From Microbacterium sp. SYP-A9085 (GTDB lineage Bacteria > Actinomycetota > Actinomycetes > Actinomycetales > Microbacteriaceae), in the NCBI RefSeq assembly GCF_009649635.1, contig NZ_WJII01000003.1:1-64000 (forward strand): a stretch of DNA of 64,000 bases, given 5' to 3'. Of the stretch, positions 21,787 to 30,953 are shown piece by piece (position 1 is the stretch's first letter; every line of letters starts with the position of its first letter). The notes beneath the pieces were generated by a model. It had not been told where the DNA came from, made no database searches, and saw nothing but the letters and a program-made list of their open reading frames with translations. Both the position numbers and the translations under genes were made by a program.

Positions 21787-21816
21787 GCGGCGGCGGCGCG
21801 TGGGCGCCGCCGCCGC
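21787..21816 (-). terminator. 13-bp hairpin between gluB and gluC
   Basis: GCGGCGGCGGCGC (21787-21799) and its exact complement (21804-21816) form a perfect 13-base-pair stem with a four-base loop, starting seven bases after the gluB stop on the minus strand. There is no U-tract. Inside an operon just after the binding-protein gene, such a hairpin usually protects the upstream mRNA from 3' decay or causes partial termination, so that binding protein exceeds permease. Confidence 0.65.
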
Positions 21817-21822
21817 TGCCGA

Positions 21823-22731
21823 TCAGCCGACCGGGTCGACGGCGGGCTGGTCTGCCTTCACACCCGATGCGCCGAGGTTGTTGTCGAAGATCTTCTGCCA
21901 CACGTCGTGCCCGTTCGTGAGCACGTTGTTGAAGAACGTCTGCAGTGCGGCGTCGTTCTTGGCCAGGCCGATGCCGTAGCGCTCCTCACTGAACACGTCG
22001 CCGACGGTCTTCAGGTGCTCCGGGTCCTGGGCCGCGTAGCCCAGCAGGATCGCCTCGTCGGTGGTCACCGCGTCCACCTGGCCCTGCAGCAGGTCCTGCA
22101 CGCAGGTGGAGTAGGTGTCGTACTCCTTGGTCTTGGCGGGCGTGTCGGACTTGATCCGCTGGATCGAGGTCGAGCCGGTGGCCGAGCAGACGACGTCGTC
22201 GGCTGTCAGCGACTTCTCGCCGGTGATCGTGGTGTTGTCCTTGGCGACCAGCAGCCCCTGCCCGGTGATGAAGTAGGGCCCGGCGAACGAGATCTGCTCC
22301 TTGCGCTTGTCGGTGATCGAGTACGTGCCGACGTAGTAGTCGATGTCGCCGTTCACGATGGACTGCTCACGGTTCGCCGACGCAATCGGCTTGAACGTGA
22401 TCTTGTCCTCGCCGTAGCCGAGGGACGCCGCCATCCAGCGGGCGATGTCGACGTCGAAGCCGGTGCGCTTCCCGGTCGTGGTGTCGAGGTAGCCCAGGCC
22501 CGGCTGGTCCTCCTTCACGCCGATCGTGATCTTGTCGTTCTTCTTGATGTTGTCGTACGTCGGGCTGCCGGTGAGGTCGACGCTCGTGGCGACCGTCCAC
22601 GGGGTGCTGCCGCCGGCGTTGCCGCCGTCACCGGTGCCGCCGGTTCCCGGTCCCGCGCCGTTGCACCCGGTGAGGGCGATGGCGGCTGCGGCTGCCAGGC
22701 TCAGCCCGGCGATGATGCGTGAGGTGCGCAT
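21823..22731 (-). CDS. gluB: Glutamate-binding lipoprotein of the ABC importer
   Basis: A 302-residue extracellular binding protein. A lipoprotein signal ends in ALTGC, with Cys23 as the lipidated residue, followed by a Gly-rich tether. The mature part is a periplasmic-binding type II domain (ITIGVKEDQPGLGY, then GFDVDIARWMA, then FAGPYFITGQGLLV, then VDAVTTDEAILLGY). Two cysteines (in DDVVCSATG and YSTCVQD) may form a disulfide, as in GluB proteins. Second gene of gluABCD, 28 bases after gluA. Confidence 0.92.
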   Translation of the reverse strand: MRTSRIIAGLSLAAAAAIALTGCNGAGPGTGGTGDGGNAGGSTPWTVATSVDLTGSPTYDNIKKNDKITIGVKEDQPGLGYLDTTTGKRTGFDVDIARWMAASLGYGEDKITFKPIASANREQSIVNGDIDYYVGTYSITDKRKEQISFAGPYFITGQGLLVAKDNTTITGEKSLTADDVVCSATGSTSIQRIKSDTPAKTKEYDTYSTCVQDLLQGQVDAVTTDEAILLGYAAQDPEHLKTVGDVFSEERYGIGLAKNDAALQTFFNNVLTNGHDVWQKIFDNNLGASGVKADQPAVDPVG

Positions 22732-22759
22732 GTGTTTCTCCTTTGTGGGGGGATCTCGG

Positions 22760-23548
22760 TCAGTGGGTCAGGAGCTTCGAGAGGAAGTCCTTGGCCCTGG
22801 CCGACTGCGGGTTCGTGAAGAACTCCTCGGGCGTGGCCTGTTCGACGATCTGCCCGTCGGCCATGAACACGACGCGGTCGGCGGCCTTGCGTGCGAAGCC
22901 CATCTCATGCGTGACGACGATCATCGTCATCCCGTCCTGCGCCAGGCCCACCATGACGTCGAGGACCTCGTTGATCATCTCCGGGTCCAGGGCGCTGGTG
23001 GGCTCGTCGAACAGCATCACCTTCGGGTTCATGGCCAGCGCGCGGGCTATCGCGACGCGCTGCTGCTGACCGCCGGAGAGCTGTCCGGGAAGCTTCTCGG
23101 CCTGCTGCGCGACGCCCACGCGGTCGAGCAGGGCACGGGCCTGGGTCTCGGCGTCCGCCTTGCGCATCTTGCGGACCTTGATCGGCCCGAGGGTGACGTT
23201 GTCGAGGATCGTCAGGTGCGAGAACAGGTTGAACGACTGGAACACCATGCCGACGTCGCTGCGCAGCTGCGCGAGACCCTTGCCCTCCTGGGGCAGCAGG
23301 GCGCCGTCGATCGTGATGGTGCCGCTGGTGATCGTCTCCAGACGGTTGATGGTGCGGCACAGCGTCGACTTGCCGGACCCGGACGGGCCGATCACGACGA
23401 CCACCTCGCCGCGGTTCACGGTCAGGTCGATGTCCTTGAGGGCCTGGAAATCGCCGTAGTGCTTCTGCACGTTCTCGACGACGACCAGGGGGTCGCCCCG
23501 CCGCACCGAGATGTTCGACGTCGCCGGAGCCGTGTCTGCGGGGGTCAT
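22760..23548 (-). CDS. gluA: Glutamate-type ABC importer ATPase
   Basis: A 262-residue polar-amino-acid ATPase. Walker A is GPSGSGKST, the signature is LSGGQQQR, Walker B is [14 protein letters not shown], and the H-loop is VVTHEMGFA. First gene of the importer operon. TAGGGT (23556-23561) lies seven bases before the ATG, indicating a leaderless mRNA. The N-terminal ~20 residues ([12 protein letters not shown]) are an extension before the ATPase core. Confidence 0.95.
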   Translation of the reverse strand: MTPADTAPATSNISVRRGDPLVVVENVQKHYGDFQALKDIDLTVNRGEVVVVIGPSGSGKSTLCRTINRLETITSGTITIDGALLPQEGKGLAQLRSDVGMVFQSFNLFSHLTILDNVTLGPIKVRKMRKADAETQARALLDRVGVAQQAEKLPGQLSGGQQQRVAIARALAMNPKVMLFDEPTSALDPEMINEVLDVMVGLAQDGMTMIVVTHEMGFARKAADRVVFMADGQIVEQATPEEFFTNPQSARAKDFLSKLLTH

Positions 23549-23601
23549 GCAGACAACCCTATGGAAGGTCCGAGGAAATTCGCGATACCCGGCCCGGACG
23601 T

Positions 23602-24417
23602 TTATCGATCCGTGACCGAGGCCCGGTGCGCGAACGCCGATTCGTACAGGCAGACGCTGGCGGCGGTGGCGAGGTTCAGCGATTCGGCCTGCCCATAGAT
23701 CGGCAGGCGCAGCGCGGCGTCGGCGAGCGGAAGCGCATCGTCGTCGAGGCCGCGCGCCTCGTTGCCGAACAGCCATGCGGTCCGGCGGGCGAGCGCCCCG
23801 GACTCGCGGGCGGCCAGCAGGTCGTCGCCCTTGACGTCGGCGGCGACGATCCACAGCCCGGCGGCGCGGGCCGCGGCGGTGACGTCGGCGAGCTCGCCGC
23901 CCACGGCGATCGGCACGTGGAACAGCGAGCCGGTGGTGGACCGGACGACCTTCGGGTTGTACGGGTCGACCGTCCGACCGGTGAGGATGACGGCATCCGC
24001 CCCCGCGGCGTCGGCGGCCCGGATGATGGTGCCGAGGTTGCCGGGGTCGCGCACCTGCTCGCACACGGCCAGCAGGCGCGGCGAGGCCGCCAGGACGTCG
24101 GCGACACGGACGGGAAACTGGCGCGCCACCGCGAGGACGCCCTGCGGGGTCACCGTGTCGGCCATCGCCGCGAGGACATGGTCGGTCGTGTAGGTCAGCT
24201 CGATCCCGGCGTCGGCGGCGTGATGGCCGAGGTCGGTGTGCTTCTCGGCGGCGGTGGGCGTGGCGAACAGCTCGACGATGCCGTGCGGCCGGTAGGTCAG
24301 CGCCTCACGGACCGCCTGGGGGCCTTCGAGCAGGAACAGCCCGGTCTCGTCGCGGACGCGGCGCTTGGCCAGTCGGGCGACCGAGCGCACCCGGGGCGAT
24401 CGGGGGTTCTCCAGCAC
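23602..24417 (-). CDS. TrmH/SpoU-type RNA 2'-O-methyltransferase
   Basis: A 271-residue SPOUT methyltransferase. The N-terminal substrate-binding domain (about 20-100) is followed by the knotted SAM domain: [22 protein letters not shown] (motif 1 region), [10 protein letters not shown] (motif 2) and [18 protein letters not shown] (motif 3). It methylates a ribose in rRNA or tRNA; the target nucleotide cannot be told. In many bacteria it lies beside rplT and pheST, as here. Starts at GTG with TAGACT (24424-24429) six bases upstream, so it is probably leaderless. Confidence 0.92.
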   Translation of the reverse strand: MLENPRSPRVRSVARLAKRRVRDETGLFLLEGPQAVREALTYRPHGIVELFATPTAAEKHTDLGHHAADAGIELTYTTDHVLAAMADTVTPQGVLAVARQFPVRVADVLAASPRLLAVCEQVRDPGNLGTIIRAADAAGADAVILTGRTVDPYNPKVVRSTTGSLFHVPIAVGGELADVTAAARAAGLWIVAADVKGDDLLAARESGALARRTAWLFGNEARGLDDDALPLADAALRLPIYGQAESLNLATAASVCLYESAFAHRASVTDR

Positions 24418-24455
24418 CGCTTCAGTCTAGGGCGGGCACCGCGCCGGCATGCGGC

Positions 24456-24487
24456 AAGGGCGCCCCTCCGGCGGGAGGGACGCCCTT
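24456..24487 (-). terminator. Terminator hairpin after rplT
   Basis: AAGGGCGCCCCTCC (24456-24469) pairs with GGAGGGACGCCCTT (24474-24487) in a 14-base-pair stem, with one G-U in the RNA, and a four-base loop. It lies 14 bases after the rplT stop and just before the trmH promoter, so it closes the infC-rpmI-rplT unit. Confidence 0.8.
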
Positions 24488-24501
24488 CCTGACGGCTCGG
24501 G

Positions 24502-24882
24502 TCACGCCCTGGGGGCGTTCACGTTCTCCGGCAGCGCCTTCTTCGCGGTCGCGACGAGCGCGGCGAACGCGGCCTGGTCGTTCACGGCCAGCTCGGCGAG
24601 CATGCGGCGGTCCACCTGCACATCGGCCAGACGCAGGCCCTGCATCAAGCGGTTGTAGGTCAGGCCGTTCTGGCGGCTGGCGGCGTTGATGCGCTGGATC
24701 CACAGGCGACGGAAGTCGCCCTTGCGGCGGCGACGGTCGCGGTACGCGTAGACGAGCGAGTGGGTGACCTGCTCCTTCGCCTTGCGGTACAGGCGCGAAC
24801 GCTGACCCCGGTAGCCGGAGGCGCGCTCCAGGATGACGCGACGCTTCTTCTGGGCGTTGACGGCCCGCTTGACTCTAGCCAT
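24502..24882 (-). CDS. rplT: 50S ribosomal protein L20
   Basis: Full-length L20 (126 residues) with the typical start [15 protein letters not shown] and [19 protein letters not shown]20 is needed early in 50S assembly and in other bacteria represses its own operon through the infC-rpmI mRNA. A good Shine-Dalgarno (GAGGAAG) precedes the ATG. Last gene of infC-rpmI-rplT. Confidence 0.98.
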   Translation of the reverse strand: MARVKRAVNAQKKRRVILERASGYRGQRSRLYRKAKEQVTHSLVYAYRDRRRRKGDFRRLWIQRINAASRQNGLTYNRLMQGLRLADVQVDRRMLAELAVNDQAAFAALVATAKKALPENVNAPRA

Positions 24883-24913
24883 TTCGTTTCTTCCTCACAT
24901 GCAATCGGTCGCG

Positions 24914-25108
24914 TCAGCGTCCGAGGAGCTTCTTGACGTTCTTCGCGTCGGCGTTCGAGATCGCCTCGTCCTTGTTCAGGCGACGGGTGCGGCGGCTCGG
25001 CTTCACCTCGAGGTGGTGACGCATGCCGGACTGCTGCTTCATGATCTTTCCGCTGCCGGTGACCTTGAAGCGCTTCTTGGCGCTCGAGTTCGTCTTCTGC
25101 TTCGGCAT
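24914..25108 (-). CDS. rpmI: 50S ribosomal protein L35
   Basis: A 64-residue L35 starting [20 protein letters not shown], the family signature. A strong Shine-Dalgarno (GAAGGAAG) lies before this ATG, so the upstream in-frame start is not used. It lies between infC and rplT, with two small hairpins before it. Confidence 0.98.
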   Translation of the reverse strand: MPKQKTNSSAKKRFKVTGSGKIMKQQSGMRHHLEVKPSRRTRRLNKDEAISNADAKNVKKLLGR

Positions 25109-25127
25109 TTCTCTTCCTTCGTTGTGC

Positions 25128-25165
25128 ATCCCGAAAAGCGGGAATGGTCATCCCGCGGTGCGGGA
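25128..25165 (-). promoter_or_regulatory. Two hairpins between infC and rpmI
   Basis: TCCCGC-GGT-GCGGGA (25151-25165) is a perfect six-base-pair stem, and CCCG/CGGG at 25128-25145 makes a second, smaller one. They occupy the only sizeable gap in the operon, just before the L35 ribosome-binding site. They could take part in L20 feedback or mRNA processing; neither can be shown from sequence. Confidence 0.4.
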
Positions 25166-25174
25166 GCGTGGGGG

Positions 25175-25792
25175 CTAGTGGGCGGCGTCGGCCGCCGGGG
25201 TGTCCGCAGGACCGGCCTTCGCCTGCCGCGCCGCTTCCTTGTGCGCGGCCCGCTGAGCGTTCTGCTCGGTCTTGACCTCGGACTTGTTCTTGTGCGGCGC
25301 TATCACCATCACCATGTTGCGGCCGTCGATCCGGGGGCTGGACTCCACGGTGCCGAACTCGGCGACATCCTCGGCGAAGCGCTTGAGCAGGCGCACACCC
25401 AGCTCCGGGCGCGACTGCTCACGGCCGCGGAAAAGGATCATGGCCTTCACCTTGTCGCCGGTCTGGAGGAACCCCTCGGCGCGCTTGAGCTTGGTCGTGT
25501 AGTCGTGCGCCTCGATCTTCAGGCGGAAGCGGACCTCCTTGAGGACCGTGTTGGCCTGGTTGCGACGGGCTTCCTTGGCCTTCTGCGCGGCCTCGTACTT
25601 GAACTTCCCGTAGTCCATGATCTTGACCACGGGAGGCTTCGAGTTGGGCGCGACCTCGACGAGATCGAGGTCTGCCTCCTGAGCCAGACGCTGCGCAACC
25701 TGGATGGCGACGACGCCGACCTGCTCACCGTTGGGTCCGACGAGTCGGACCTCCGGGACGCGGATGCGCTCGTTGGTGCGGGGATCGCTGAT
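25175..25792 (-). CDS. infC: Translation initiation factor IF-3, AUC start
   Basis: IF-3 (205 residues from the start chosen) prevents early subunit joining and checks the start codon. The N-domain starts [18 protein letters not shown]; the C-domain has [16 protein letters not shown]. The normal N-terminus coincides with an ATC codon (25792-25790) preceded, six bases away, by the strongest Shine-Dalgarno in the region, AGAGGAG. No ATG, GTG or TTG lies nearby. Rare AUU/AUC starts of infC are the basis of IF-3 autoregulation in E. coli. An in-frame GTG at 25861 would add 23 unrelated residues and lacks a Shine-Dalgarno. The C-terminal tail is Ala/Lys-rich. Confidence 0.95.
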   Translation of the reverse strand: MSDPRTNERIRVPEVRLVGPNGEQVGVVAIQVAQRLAQEADLDLVEVAPNSKPPVVKIMDYGKFKYEAAQKAKEARRNQANTVLKEVRFRLKIEAHDYTTKLKRAEGFLQTGDKVKAMILFRGREQSRPELGVRLLKRFAEDVAEFGTVESSPRIDGRNMVMVIAPHKNKSEVKTEQNAQRAAHKEAARQAKAGPADTPAADAAH

Positions 25793-26004
25793 GCGGAACT
25801 CCTCTGTCGTGCGGGTTCCCGCGACACGGATGCGTCGCAGGCGGCCACACGCCACCCGCACGGTGCGCCACGCACCGGCTTCGCACCCTGACTGCCGGCG
25901 AACCGGCGGAGTGCAACGACCCGGTAGCCTGGAACGGCAAGCGCGGGTGGGATGTGATCCTCTTTCGCCCCGGAGCCAGACGGCCCCGGAACCCGCCTAG
26001 TCTA
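25793..26004 (-). promoter_or_regulatory. infC leader and divergent infC/DUF1844 promoters
   Basis: TAGACT on the minus strand (25999-26004) and TAGTCT on the plus strand (25998-26003) overlap in the palindrome CTAGTCTAG, giving back-to-back -10 elements for infC and the DUF1844 gene. The infC mRNA would then have a leader of about 200 nucleotides. It holds CGGTGCG-CCA-CGCACCG (25861-25877) and a GCCGG stem with a UUCG loop (25894-25907). The leader has no AUG. L20- or IF-3-linked control is plausible. Confidence 0.5.
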
Positions 26005-26018
26005 GCAGAGAGTGCGAC

Positions 26019-26414
26019 GTGAACACGATTCCGGACCAGTCCGATCAGGATGCCGCGCGGCAGGCGCGGTGGGCCGAGCAGGAGCGCGCCGCAGCGGCCG
26101 CGACCCGGGACATCGCGGATGTTCCCGCCGTCGAGGTGATCACCACCACCGCCGTCCACCTGATGAGCGCCGCCGCGGTCAAGCTCGGGCTCGCGGACGA
26201 CCCGGAGGCGCAGCTGGATCTGGACGAGGCCCGCAAGCTCATCAACGCCCTCGCAGGGCTGATCACCGCCGGCTCCCCGGAGATCAGCAGCGCACACGCC
26301 GCCCCGCTGCGCGACGGGCTGCGGTCGCTGCAGCTCGCGTTCCGTGAGGCGTCCCCGATCCCCGACCCGATCGGCAAGGGGCCGGGCGAGAAGTGGACCG
26401 GCCCGGTCAGCTGA
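26019..26414 (+). CDS. DUF1844 family protein
   Basis: A 131-residue acidic, Ala-rich, mainly helical protein of the DUF1844 family: VEVITTTAVHLMSAAAVKLGLADD (about 38-61), then DEARKLINALAGLI. It starts at GTG and has no membrane segment. Function unknown; it is conserved beside infC in Actinobacteria. Transcribed away from infC from the shared promoter. Its last codons form half of a palindrome that probably ends transcription. Confidence 0.85.
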   Translation: MNTIPDQSDQDAARQARWAEQERAAAAATRDIADVPAVEVITTTAVHLMSAAAVKLGLADDPEAQLDLDEARKLINALAGLITAGSPEISSAHAAPLRDGLRSLQLAFREASPIPDPIGKGPGEKWTGPVS

Positions 26415-26420
26415 CCGGGC
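26401..26420. terminator. Palindromic terminator between convergent genes
   Basis: GCCCGGTCAG followed at once by CTGACCGGGC is a perfect 20-base palindrome. It covers the end of the DUF1844 gene and stops one base before the sseB stop codon, so it can serve both directions. Confidence 0.7.
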
Positions 26421-27200
26421 TCAGCGGCTCAGCCTGACGCTGAGCGAGTCCACGAGCGTCGCTATCCGGTCGTCGGCCGCCCAGCGCTTCGCCAGCCGCG
26501 CGAGGACGGCATCCAGCTGCTGCTGGTCCAGGCCCTCCACGAGCTTCAGGTGCACGATGAGTTCCGGCCCGCGCAGGCGCGCGGTGGGGTCTCCGGACGC
26601 CACCTGGAGGTCCAGGACGGCGAGCTCCCGCCCGACGCTGTCCTGGAGTCCGGCGAACACCTCGGGGCTGCGGTGGCTGGGCTCCCACGGGAGCTGCTGT
26701 CCGATAGCCCACACCGCCGGCCGGCGCAGCACGTGCTCGGTGGGCGAGCCGGGATCGATCACGATGAGGTCGGTGTCGTCGTCGGCTGCGGCCAGGGCGG
26801 TGCGCACGCCCTGCACCGGGACCGGCCGGGCGGCGTCATCCCAGCGCCGCATCGAGTCCACCGACGTGAACACGGGCAGCACCCGGCGCCCGTCGGGGGC
26901 GGCCACCGTGACGATCGACAGTTCCTGGGTCTTGTCCACGGTCAGTCCGGTGGGGCCGACGCCCTCGTCGCCCTTCTCGGCGACCAGCGGGATCAGCAGC
27001 CGCGCGGTGCGGTAGGCCTCGACGACCGGCACCGGATCCCCGTCCGCGGGAAACGCCGTCAGCGCCGCAAGCAGCGCGGGGTCCGCGGACCCGTCGTCGC
27101 CGGAGCTGGCGTTGGGCTGGAAGCTGCGGCCCGCCCAGGGCACCCCGGCGGAGTCGCCGGTGTTCGGCTCGTGGCCGCAGTGGTCAGTCGCGTGCGACAT
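26421..27200 (-). CDS. SseB family protein
   Basis: A 259-residue protein with an SseB N-terminal-type domain ([22 protein letters not shown], then [13 protein letters not shown], then [23 protein letters not shown]) at about 55-165, followed by a smaller C-terminal domain. Function unknown; in Actinobacteria it is often found next to hisA. The gene overlaps the end of hisA by 17 bases and so belongs to the his unit. The N-terminal 35 residues are low complexity. Confidence 0.85.
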   Translation of the reverse strand: MSHATDHCGHEPNTGDSAGVPWAGRSFQPNASSGDDGSADPALLAALTAFPADGDPVPVVEAYRTARLLIPLVAEKGDEGVGPTGLTVDKTQELSIVTVAAPDGRRVLPVFTSVDSMRRWDDAARPVPVQGVRTALAAADDDTDLIVIDPGSPTEHVLRRPAVWAIGQQLPWEPSHRSPEVFAGLQDSVGRELAVLDLQVASGDPTARLRGPELIVHLKLVEGLDQQQLDAVLARLAKRWAADDRIATLVDSLSVRLSR

Positions 27201-27933
27201 CCAGGGCCTCGGCCAGCGTGAAAGCGCCGGAGTACAACGCCTTGCCCACTATCGCGCCCTCGACGCCGGCGGGCACGAGCTCGCGCAGCGCGATGATGTC
27301 GTCCAGGCTCGCCACGCCGCCCGAGGCGACGACGGGCTTGGGGGTGTGCTCGGTGATCTGCCGCAGCAGGTCGAGGTTCGGGCCGCGCAGCGTGCCGTCC
27401 TTCGTGACATCGGTCACGACGTAGCGGCTGCACCCGGCGTCCTCGAGCCGCTCCAGCACGGTCCACAGGTCGCCGCCCTCGCGGGTCCAGCCGCGGGCGG
27501 CGAGGGTCGTGCCGCGCACGTCGAGCCCCACGGCGATGGCGTCGCCGTACCGACCGATGACGTGGGCCGCCCATTCCGGGTTCTCCAGGGCGGCGGTGCC
27601 GAGGTTGATGCGCGTGGCGCCGGACTCCAGCGCCGCCTCCAGGGAGGCGTCGTCGCGGATGCCGCCGGACAGCTCCACCTGCACGCCGCGCACGGCCTTG
27701 ATCGCCTTGCGCAGCACGGCGGTATTGCTGCCGCGTCCGAACGCGGCGTCCAGGTCGACCAGGTGCACCCAGTCGGCGCCCTGCCGGGCCCACTCGAGGG
27801 CCGCTTCGACGGGATCGCCGTAGTCGGTCTCGCTGCCGGCCTCACCCTGGGTGAGGCGGACAGCCTTGCCGCCCGCGACGTCGACAGCGGGCAGCAGGAT
27901 CAATTCGGGTGTGGCGGCGAAATCACTGGGCAC
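27184..27933 (-). CDS. hisA: HisA / PriA-type isomerase
   Basis: A 249-residue (beta/alpha)8 isomerase converting ProFAR to PRFAR in histidine synthesis. The general acid-base Asp residues lie in LLPAVDV (about 13-19) and [14 protein letters not shown]. The run [14 protein letters not shown] matches PriA, the actinobacterial form that also does the TrpF step when no trpF exists; whether it does so here cannot be told without the whole genome. Starts at GTG four bases after hisH. Confidence 0.93.
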   Translation of the reverse strand: MPSDFAATPELILLPAVDVAGGKAVRLTQGEAGSETDYGDPVEAALEWARQGADWVHLVDLDAAFGRGSNTAVLRKAIKAVRGVQVELSGGIRDDASLEAALESGATRINLGTAALENPEWAAHVIGRYGDAIAVGLDVRGTTLAARGWTREGGDLWTVLERLEDAGCSRYVVTDVTKDGTLRGPNLDLLRQITEHTPKPVVASGGVASLDDIIALRELVPAGVEGAIVGKALYSGAFTLAEALDVARD

Positions 27934-27937
27934 GAGG

Positions 27938-28588
27938 TCACAGGGTAGCCCGACCCAGGCCGCCGATCCAATTGGACAGGAGGCGGATGCCCGCGGCCCC
28001 GGACTTCTCCGGGTGGAACTGGGTCGCCGACAGCGGGCCGTTCTCCACGGCCGCAAGGAACGGGGTGCCGTACGTGCACCACGTGAGCCGGGGCGACGGC
28101 AGCGGCGGCTGCGGCGTGAGCTCCCACCGGGCCGCCGCGAACGAGTGCACGAAATAGAAGCGCTCGTCCTCGATGCCGGCGAACAGGCGGCTGCCCGGAT
28201 CGGGCTGCACCGTGTTCCAGCCGATGTGCGGCAGCACCGGGGCATCCAGCTCCGTGACCGTCCCCGGCCACTGGCCGAGGCCCTCGGTGTCGGCGCCGCG
28301 TTCGACGCCGCGTTCGAACAGGACCTGCATGCCCACGCAGATGCCCAGCACCGCGCGCCCGCCGGCCAGCCGGCGGTCGATGAGCTCGTCGGCGCGGATG
28401 CCGCGCAGCGCCGCCATCACGGCGGCGAACGCACCCACGCCGGGCACCACGAGTCCGTCGGCATCCATCACGAGGCCCCGGTCGGCGCTCAGGCGCGCGT
28501 CGGCGCCGGCGGCATCCAGCGCCTTCACGGCGGAGTGGACGTTCCCGGACCCGTAGTCCAGGACCGCGACCAGGGGGCGGTCCGTCAC
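27938..28588 (-). CDS. hisH: Imidazole glycerol phosphate synthase, glutaminase subunit
   Basis: A 216-residue class I glutamine amidotransferase that feeds ammonia to HisF. The nucleophile Cys lies in [12 protein letters not shown], the His in [27 protein letters not shown], and the oxyanion strand is VLDYGSGN (about 8-15). Starts at GTG overlapping the hisB stop (GTGA). hisF is not in the window. Confidence 0.96.
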   Translation of the reverse strand: MTDRPLVAVLDYGSGNVHSAVKALDAAGADARLSADRGLVMDADGLVVPGVGAFAAVMAALRGIRADELIDRRLAGGRAVLGICVGMQVLFERGVERGADTEGLGQWPGTVTELDAPVLPHIGWNTVQPDPGSRLFAGIEDERFYFVHSFAAARWELTPQPPLPSPRLTWCTYGTPFLAAVENGPLSATQFHPEKSGAAGIRLLSNWIGGLGRATL

Positions 28589-29196
28589 AGGGCGCCCTTG
28601 GTGCTCGGGATGCCGACGACGCTCTCGTCGTGCGCCTTGGCCTGACGGAACGCGCGGGCGAACGCCTTGAACTCGGCCTCCGCAATGTGGTGCGGGTCGC
28701 GACCGCCGAGCACCCGCACGTGCGTGGTGAGGCCGGCGTGGAACGTGATGGCCTCGAACGAGTGACGCACGAGCGATCCGGTGAAGTGGCCGCCGATGAG
28801 GTGCAGTGCGAAGCCGTCGGGCTCGCCGTCGTGCACCAGGTAGGGGCGTCCGCTGATGTCGACGACGGCCTGGGCCAGCGCCTCGTCGAGCGGGACGAGC
28901 GCGTCGCCATACCGGGAGATGCCGGACTTGTCGCCGAGCGCCTCGCGGATGGCGTCACCGAGCACTATCGAGACGTCCTCCACGGTGTGGTGCGCGTCGA
29001 TGTCGGTGTCGCCGGACGCGCGGACGGTCAGATCCGTCAGCGAGTGCTTCGCGAACGCGGTCAGCAGGTGGTCGAAGAACGGCACCGTCGTGTCGATCCG
29101 GCCCACCCCGGTGCCGTCGAGGTTCAGCTCGAGCTCGACCGTCGACTCGCTCGTGGTGCGGGTGCGGGAGGCGGTGCGGGCGTCGCGGCTGGTCAT
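28585..29196 (-). CDS. hisB: Imidazoleglycerol-phosphate dehydratase
   Basis: A 203-residue monofunctional HisB without the phosphatase domain of E. coli. Its manganese-binding histidine clusters are DAHHTVED and [16 protein letters not shown], with FFDHLLTAF near the N-terminus. ATGA overlap with hisC upstream and GTGA overlap with hisH downstream. Confidence 0.96.
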   Translation of the reverse strand: MTSRDARTASRTRTTSESTVELELNLDGTGVGRIDTTVPFFDHLLTAFAKHSLTDLTVRASGDTDIDAHHTVEDVSIVLGDAIREALGDKSGISRYGDALVPLDEALAQAVVDISGRPYLVHDGEPDGFALHLIGGHFTGSLVRHSFEAITFHAGLTTHVRVLGGRDPHHIAEAEFKAFARAFRQAKAHDESVVGIPSTKGAL

Positions 29197-30278
29197 GACG
29201 CCGAGTCTATCGAGGCCAGCGCGTCCAGGAACGCGCTGGTCTCCTCCTCCGTCCCGGCTGTGACGCGCAGGCTCCGGGGCAGTCCGACGTCGCGCACGAG
29301 CACGCCGCGGTCGTACAGCGCCTGCCATGTCGCGGCGGGGTCGTCGACGCCGGCGAACAGCACGAAGTTCGTCCACGACTCGTACGGCGTATACCCCAGC
29401 GCGGTGAGCGTGGCGGAGATCCGGTCGCGCTGGGCGATGATGTCGTCGACGGCCGCGAGCATCGTCGGCGCGTGCCGCAGGGCCGCCGACGCGGCCGCCT
29501 GGGTCAGCGCGCTGAGGTGGTACGGCAGCCGGACCAGGCGCAGCGCGTCGATCACGGCCGGGTCGGCGGCGAGGTAGCCGACGCGTGCGCCGGCGAACGC
29601 GAACGCCTTGCTCATCGTGCGCGAGACGACCAGGCGCTCGCGGTCCGGCAGCAGGGTGAGCGCGGAGCGCTCGTCACGCGGCGCGAACTCGAAGTACGCC
29701 TCGTCGACGATCACGATCCCGTCGGTGCTGTCGTACACGGCCTCGATCACGTCGATCGGCATGGGGGTGCCGGTGGGGTTGTTCGGTGAGCACAGCATCA
29801 CGACATCCGGCCTCACGTCCGCGACCTGCGCGGCCGCCGATTCAGCGTCGACCGTGAAGTCGTGGCCGCGTTCCCCCGCCACCCAGGTGCCGCCGGTGCC
29901 GCGGGTCAGCAGCGGATACATCGAGTACGTGGGGCCGAACCCGAACACCGTGCGGCCGGGCCCCGCAAACGCCTGCAGCAGGTGCTGCAGCACCTCGTTC
30001 GAGCCGTTCGCGGCCCAGATCCGGTCTCCGGTGAGTCCGTGCCCGAGGTACTCCGCGAACCCCTCCCGCAGTTGTGTGAACTCACGGTCCGGGTAGCGGT
30101 TCACGTCCCGCAGCGCGAGGGCGACGGAATCGAGGATGTCGTCGGCGACCTCCTTGGGCACCGGGTGCGTGTTCTCGTTAACGTTCAGGGCGACGGGAAG
30201 AGGAGCCTGCGGGGCGCCGTACGGGGTCAGTCCGCGCAGGTCGTCACGTATCGGCAGGTCGTCGAGTCGGGCGCTCAC
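29193..30278 (-). CDS. hisC: Histidinol-phosphate aminotransferase
   Basis: PLP-dependent class I/II aminotransferase, 361 residues. The Schiff-base Lys lies in [17 protein letters not shown], the PLP-ring Asp in VDEAYFEF and the Asn in SPNNPTG. First gene of the hisC-B-H-A unit. An ATG at 30287 would add three residues, but it lies inside the -10-like TACGAT (30286-30291), which is seven bases before the GTG at 30278, so the GTG is taken as the start of a leaderless mRNA. Confidence 0.96.
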   Translation of the reverse strand: MSARLDDLPIRDDLRGLTPYGAPQAPLPVALNVNENTHPVPKEVADDILDSVALALRDVNRYPDREFTQLREGFAEYLGHGLTGDRIWAANGSNEVLQHLLQAFAGPGRTVFGFGPTYSMYPLLTRGTGGTWVAGERGHDFTVDAESAAAQVADVRPDVVMLCSPNNPTGTPMPIDVIEAVYDSTDGIVIVDEAYFEFAPRDERSALTLLPDRERLVVSRTMSKAFAFAGARVGYLAADPAVIDALRLVRLPYHLSALTQAAASAALRHAPTMLAAVDDIIAQRDRISATLTALGYTPYESWTNFVLFAGVDDPAATWQALYDRGVLVRDVGLPRSLRVTAGTEEETSAFLDALASIDSAS

Positions 30279-30308
30279 GCGTTCCATCGTAGAGCGCGCG
30301 ACGGCAGG

Positions 30309-30668
30309 TCACCGGGCCGGTGCATATTCCGGCGGAAGCGCCAGCTCCTGGCCGGGCACGACGGTGACCCCCTGCAGGGCGTTCAGCCGGACGACGGCGT
30401 CCACGACGTCGCGGGGGTCGGCGCGGGGTGCCACGCGCTGGGCTATCGTCCACAGCGATTCCCCGGCGTTCACGGTCACGGTGGCGAAGCTGCTCGCGGG
30501 GGCGCCGCTCTCTCGCGATGCGAGTGCCGATCCGCCGCCGATGATCGAGGCGGCCAGGGCGACGGCGATGGGCAGCGCGACGACGGCGGCGAGCACGCGC
30601 CGACCGCGGCGGGTGATCCGCAGGCGCGTCGTGGCGGCGGGTGCCACGCTGATGCCGATAGTGCTCAT
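30309..30668 (-). CDS. LysM-domain membrane protein, putative SOS cell-division inhibitor
   Basis: A 119-residue protein with a cationic N-terminus, one membrane segment (about 25-44) and a C-terminal LysM peptidoglycan-binding domain (63-112: TVNAGESLWTIAQRV, then VVPGQELALP). Small LysM proteins divergent from lexA include YneA of Bacillus and Rv2719c of Mycobacterium, which halt division after DNA damage; this gene has the same place and architecture. The promoter is TTGACA-17-TAGATT with a LexA-box-like palindrome over its -10. A good Shine-Dalgarno (GAGGAGG) precedes the ATG. Convergence on this function is by context, not by sequence identity. Confidence 0.82.
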   Translation of the reverse strand: MSTIGISVAPAATTRLRITRRGRRVLAAVVALPIAVALAASIIGGGSALASRESGAPASSFATVTVNAGESLWTIAQRVAPRADPRDVVDAVVRLNALQGVTVVPGQELALPPEYAPAR

Positions 30669-30720
30669 TGCTCCTCCTCGGTGTTCCGGTCCGGCGCGTG
30701 TGCGGCGCCGGTCCGGGCCA

Positions 30721-30766
30721 GAGATTCGGGAGGGAGCCTCGGCCGGGAGGCACTCTCCCGAATCTC
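30721..30766. repeat. 12-bp inverted repeat in the LysM-gene leader
   Basis: GAGATTCGGGAG (30721-30732) and CTCCCGAATCTC (30755-30766) are perfect 12-base arms 22 bases apart. They lie just downstream of the LysM-gene promoter and would form the 5' hairpin of its mRNA. The same ATTCGG core recurs in the neighbouring promoter palindrome. Confidence 0.7.
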
Positions 30767-30768
30767 TC

Positions 30769-30802
30769 TTCCGAATCTAGATTCGATTGTGTAGTCTGTC
30801 AA
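30769..30802. promoter_or_regulatory. Divergent lexA/LysM promoter with LexA-box-like palindrome
   Basis: On the minus strand a -35 TTGACA (30797-30802) and a -10 TAGATT (30774-30779) stand exactly 17 bases apart, the best sigma-70-type promoter in the window. CGAATCTAGATTCG (30772-30785) is a perfect 14-base palindrome over that -10; it resembles the actinobacterial SOS box CGAAC-N4-GTTCG with C/G changed to T/A. On the plus strand a weaker promoter for lexA (TTCCGA 30769-30774, TAGTCT 30792-30797, spacing 17) also overlaps it. LexA binding here would repress both genes. Confidence 0.65.
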
Positions 30803-30953
30803 GTGGGAATCTCTTCCGAATCGGATCGAAGGCGACACGCCTTGCGGCTGCCCTCGATCCGCTCCGGAAGCGGATACCGTTTCGATGAGGACACCCCACC
30901 ACGGACCTCCGACATTCGAAGACGCTGCGGTGCGCGGCACGACGGGAGCTGAC

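Noticed and set aside
25793..25861. GTG at 25861 as the infC start
   Set aside because: It adds 23 Arg-rich residues not found in IF-3, has no Shine-Dalgarno and lies in a structured leader. The ATC with AGAGGAG is better.
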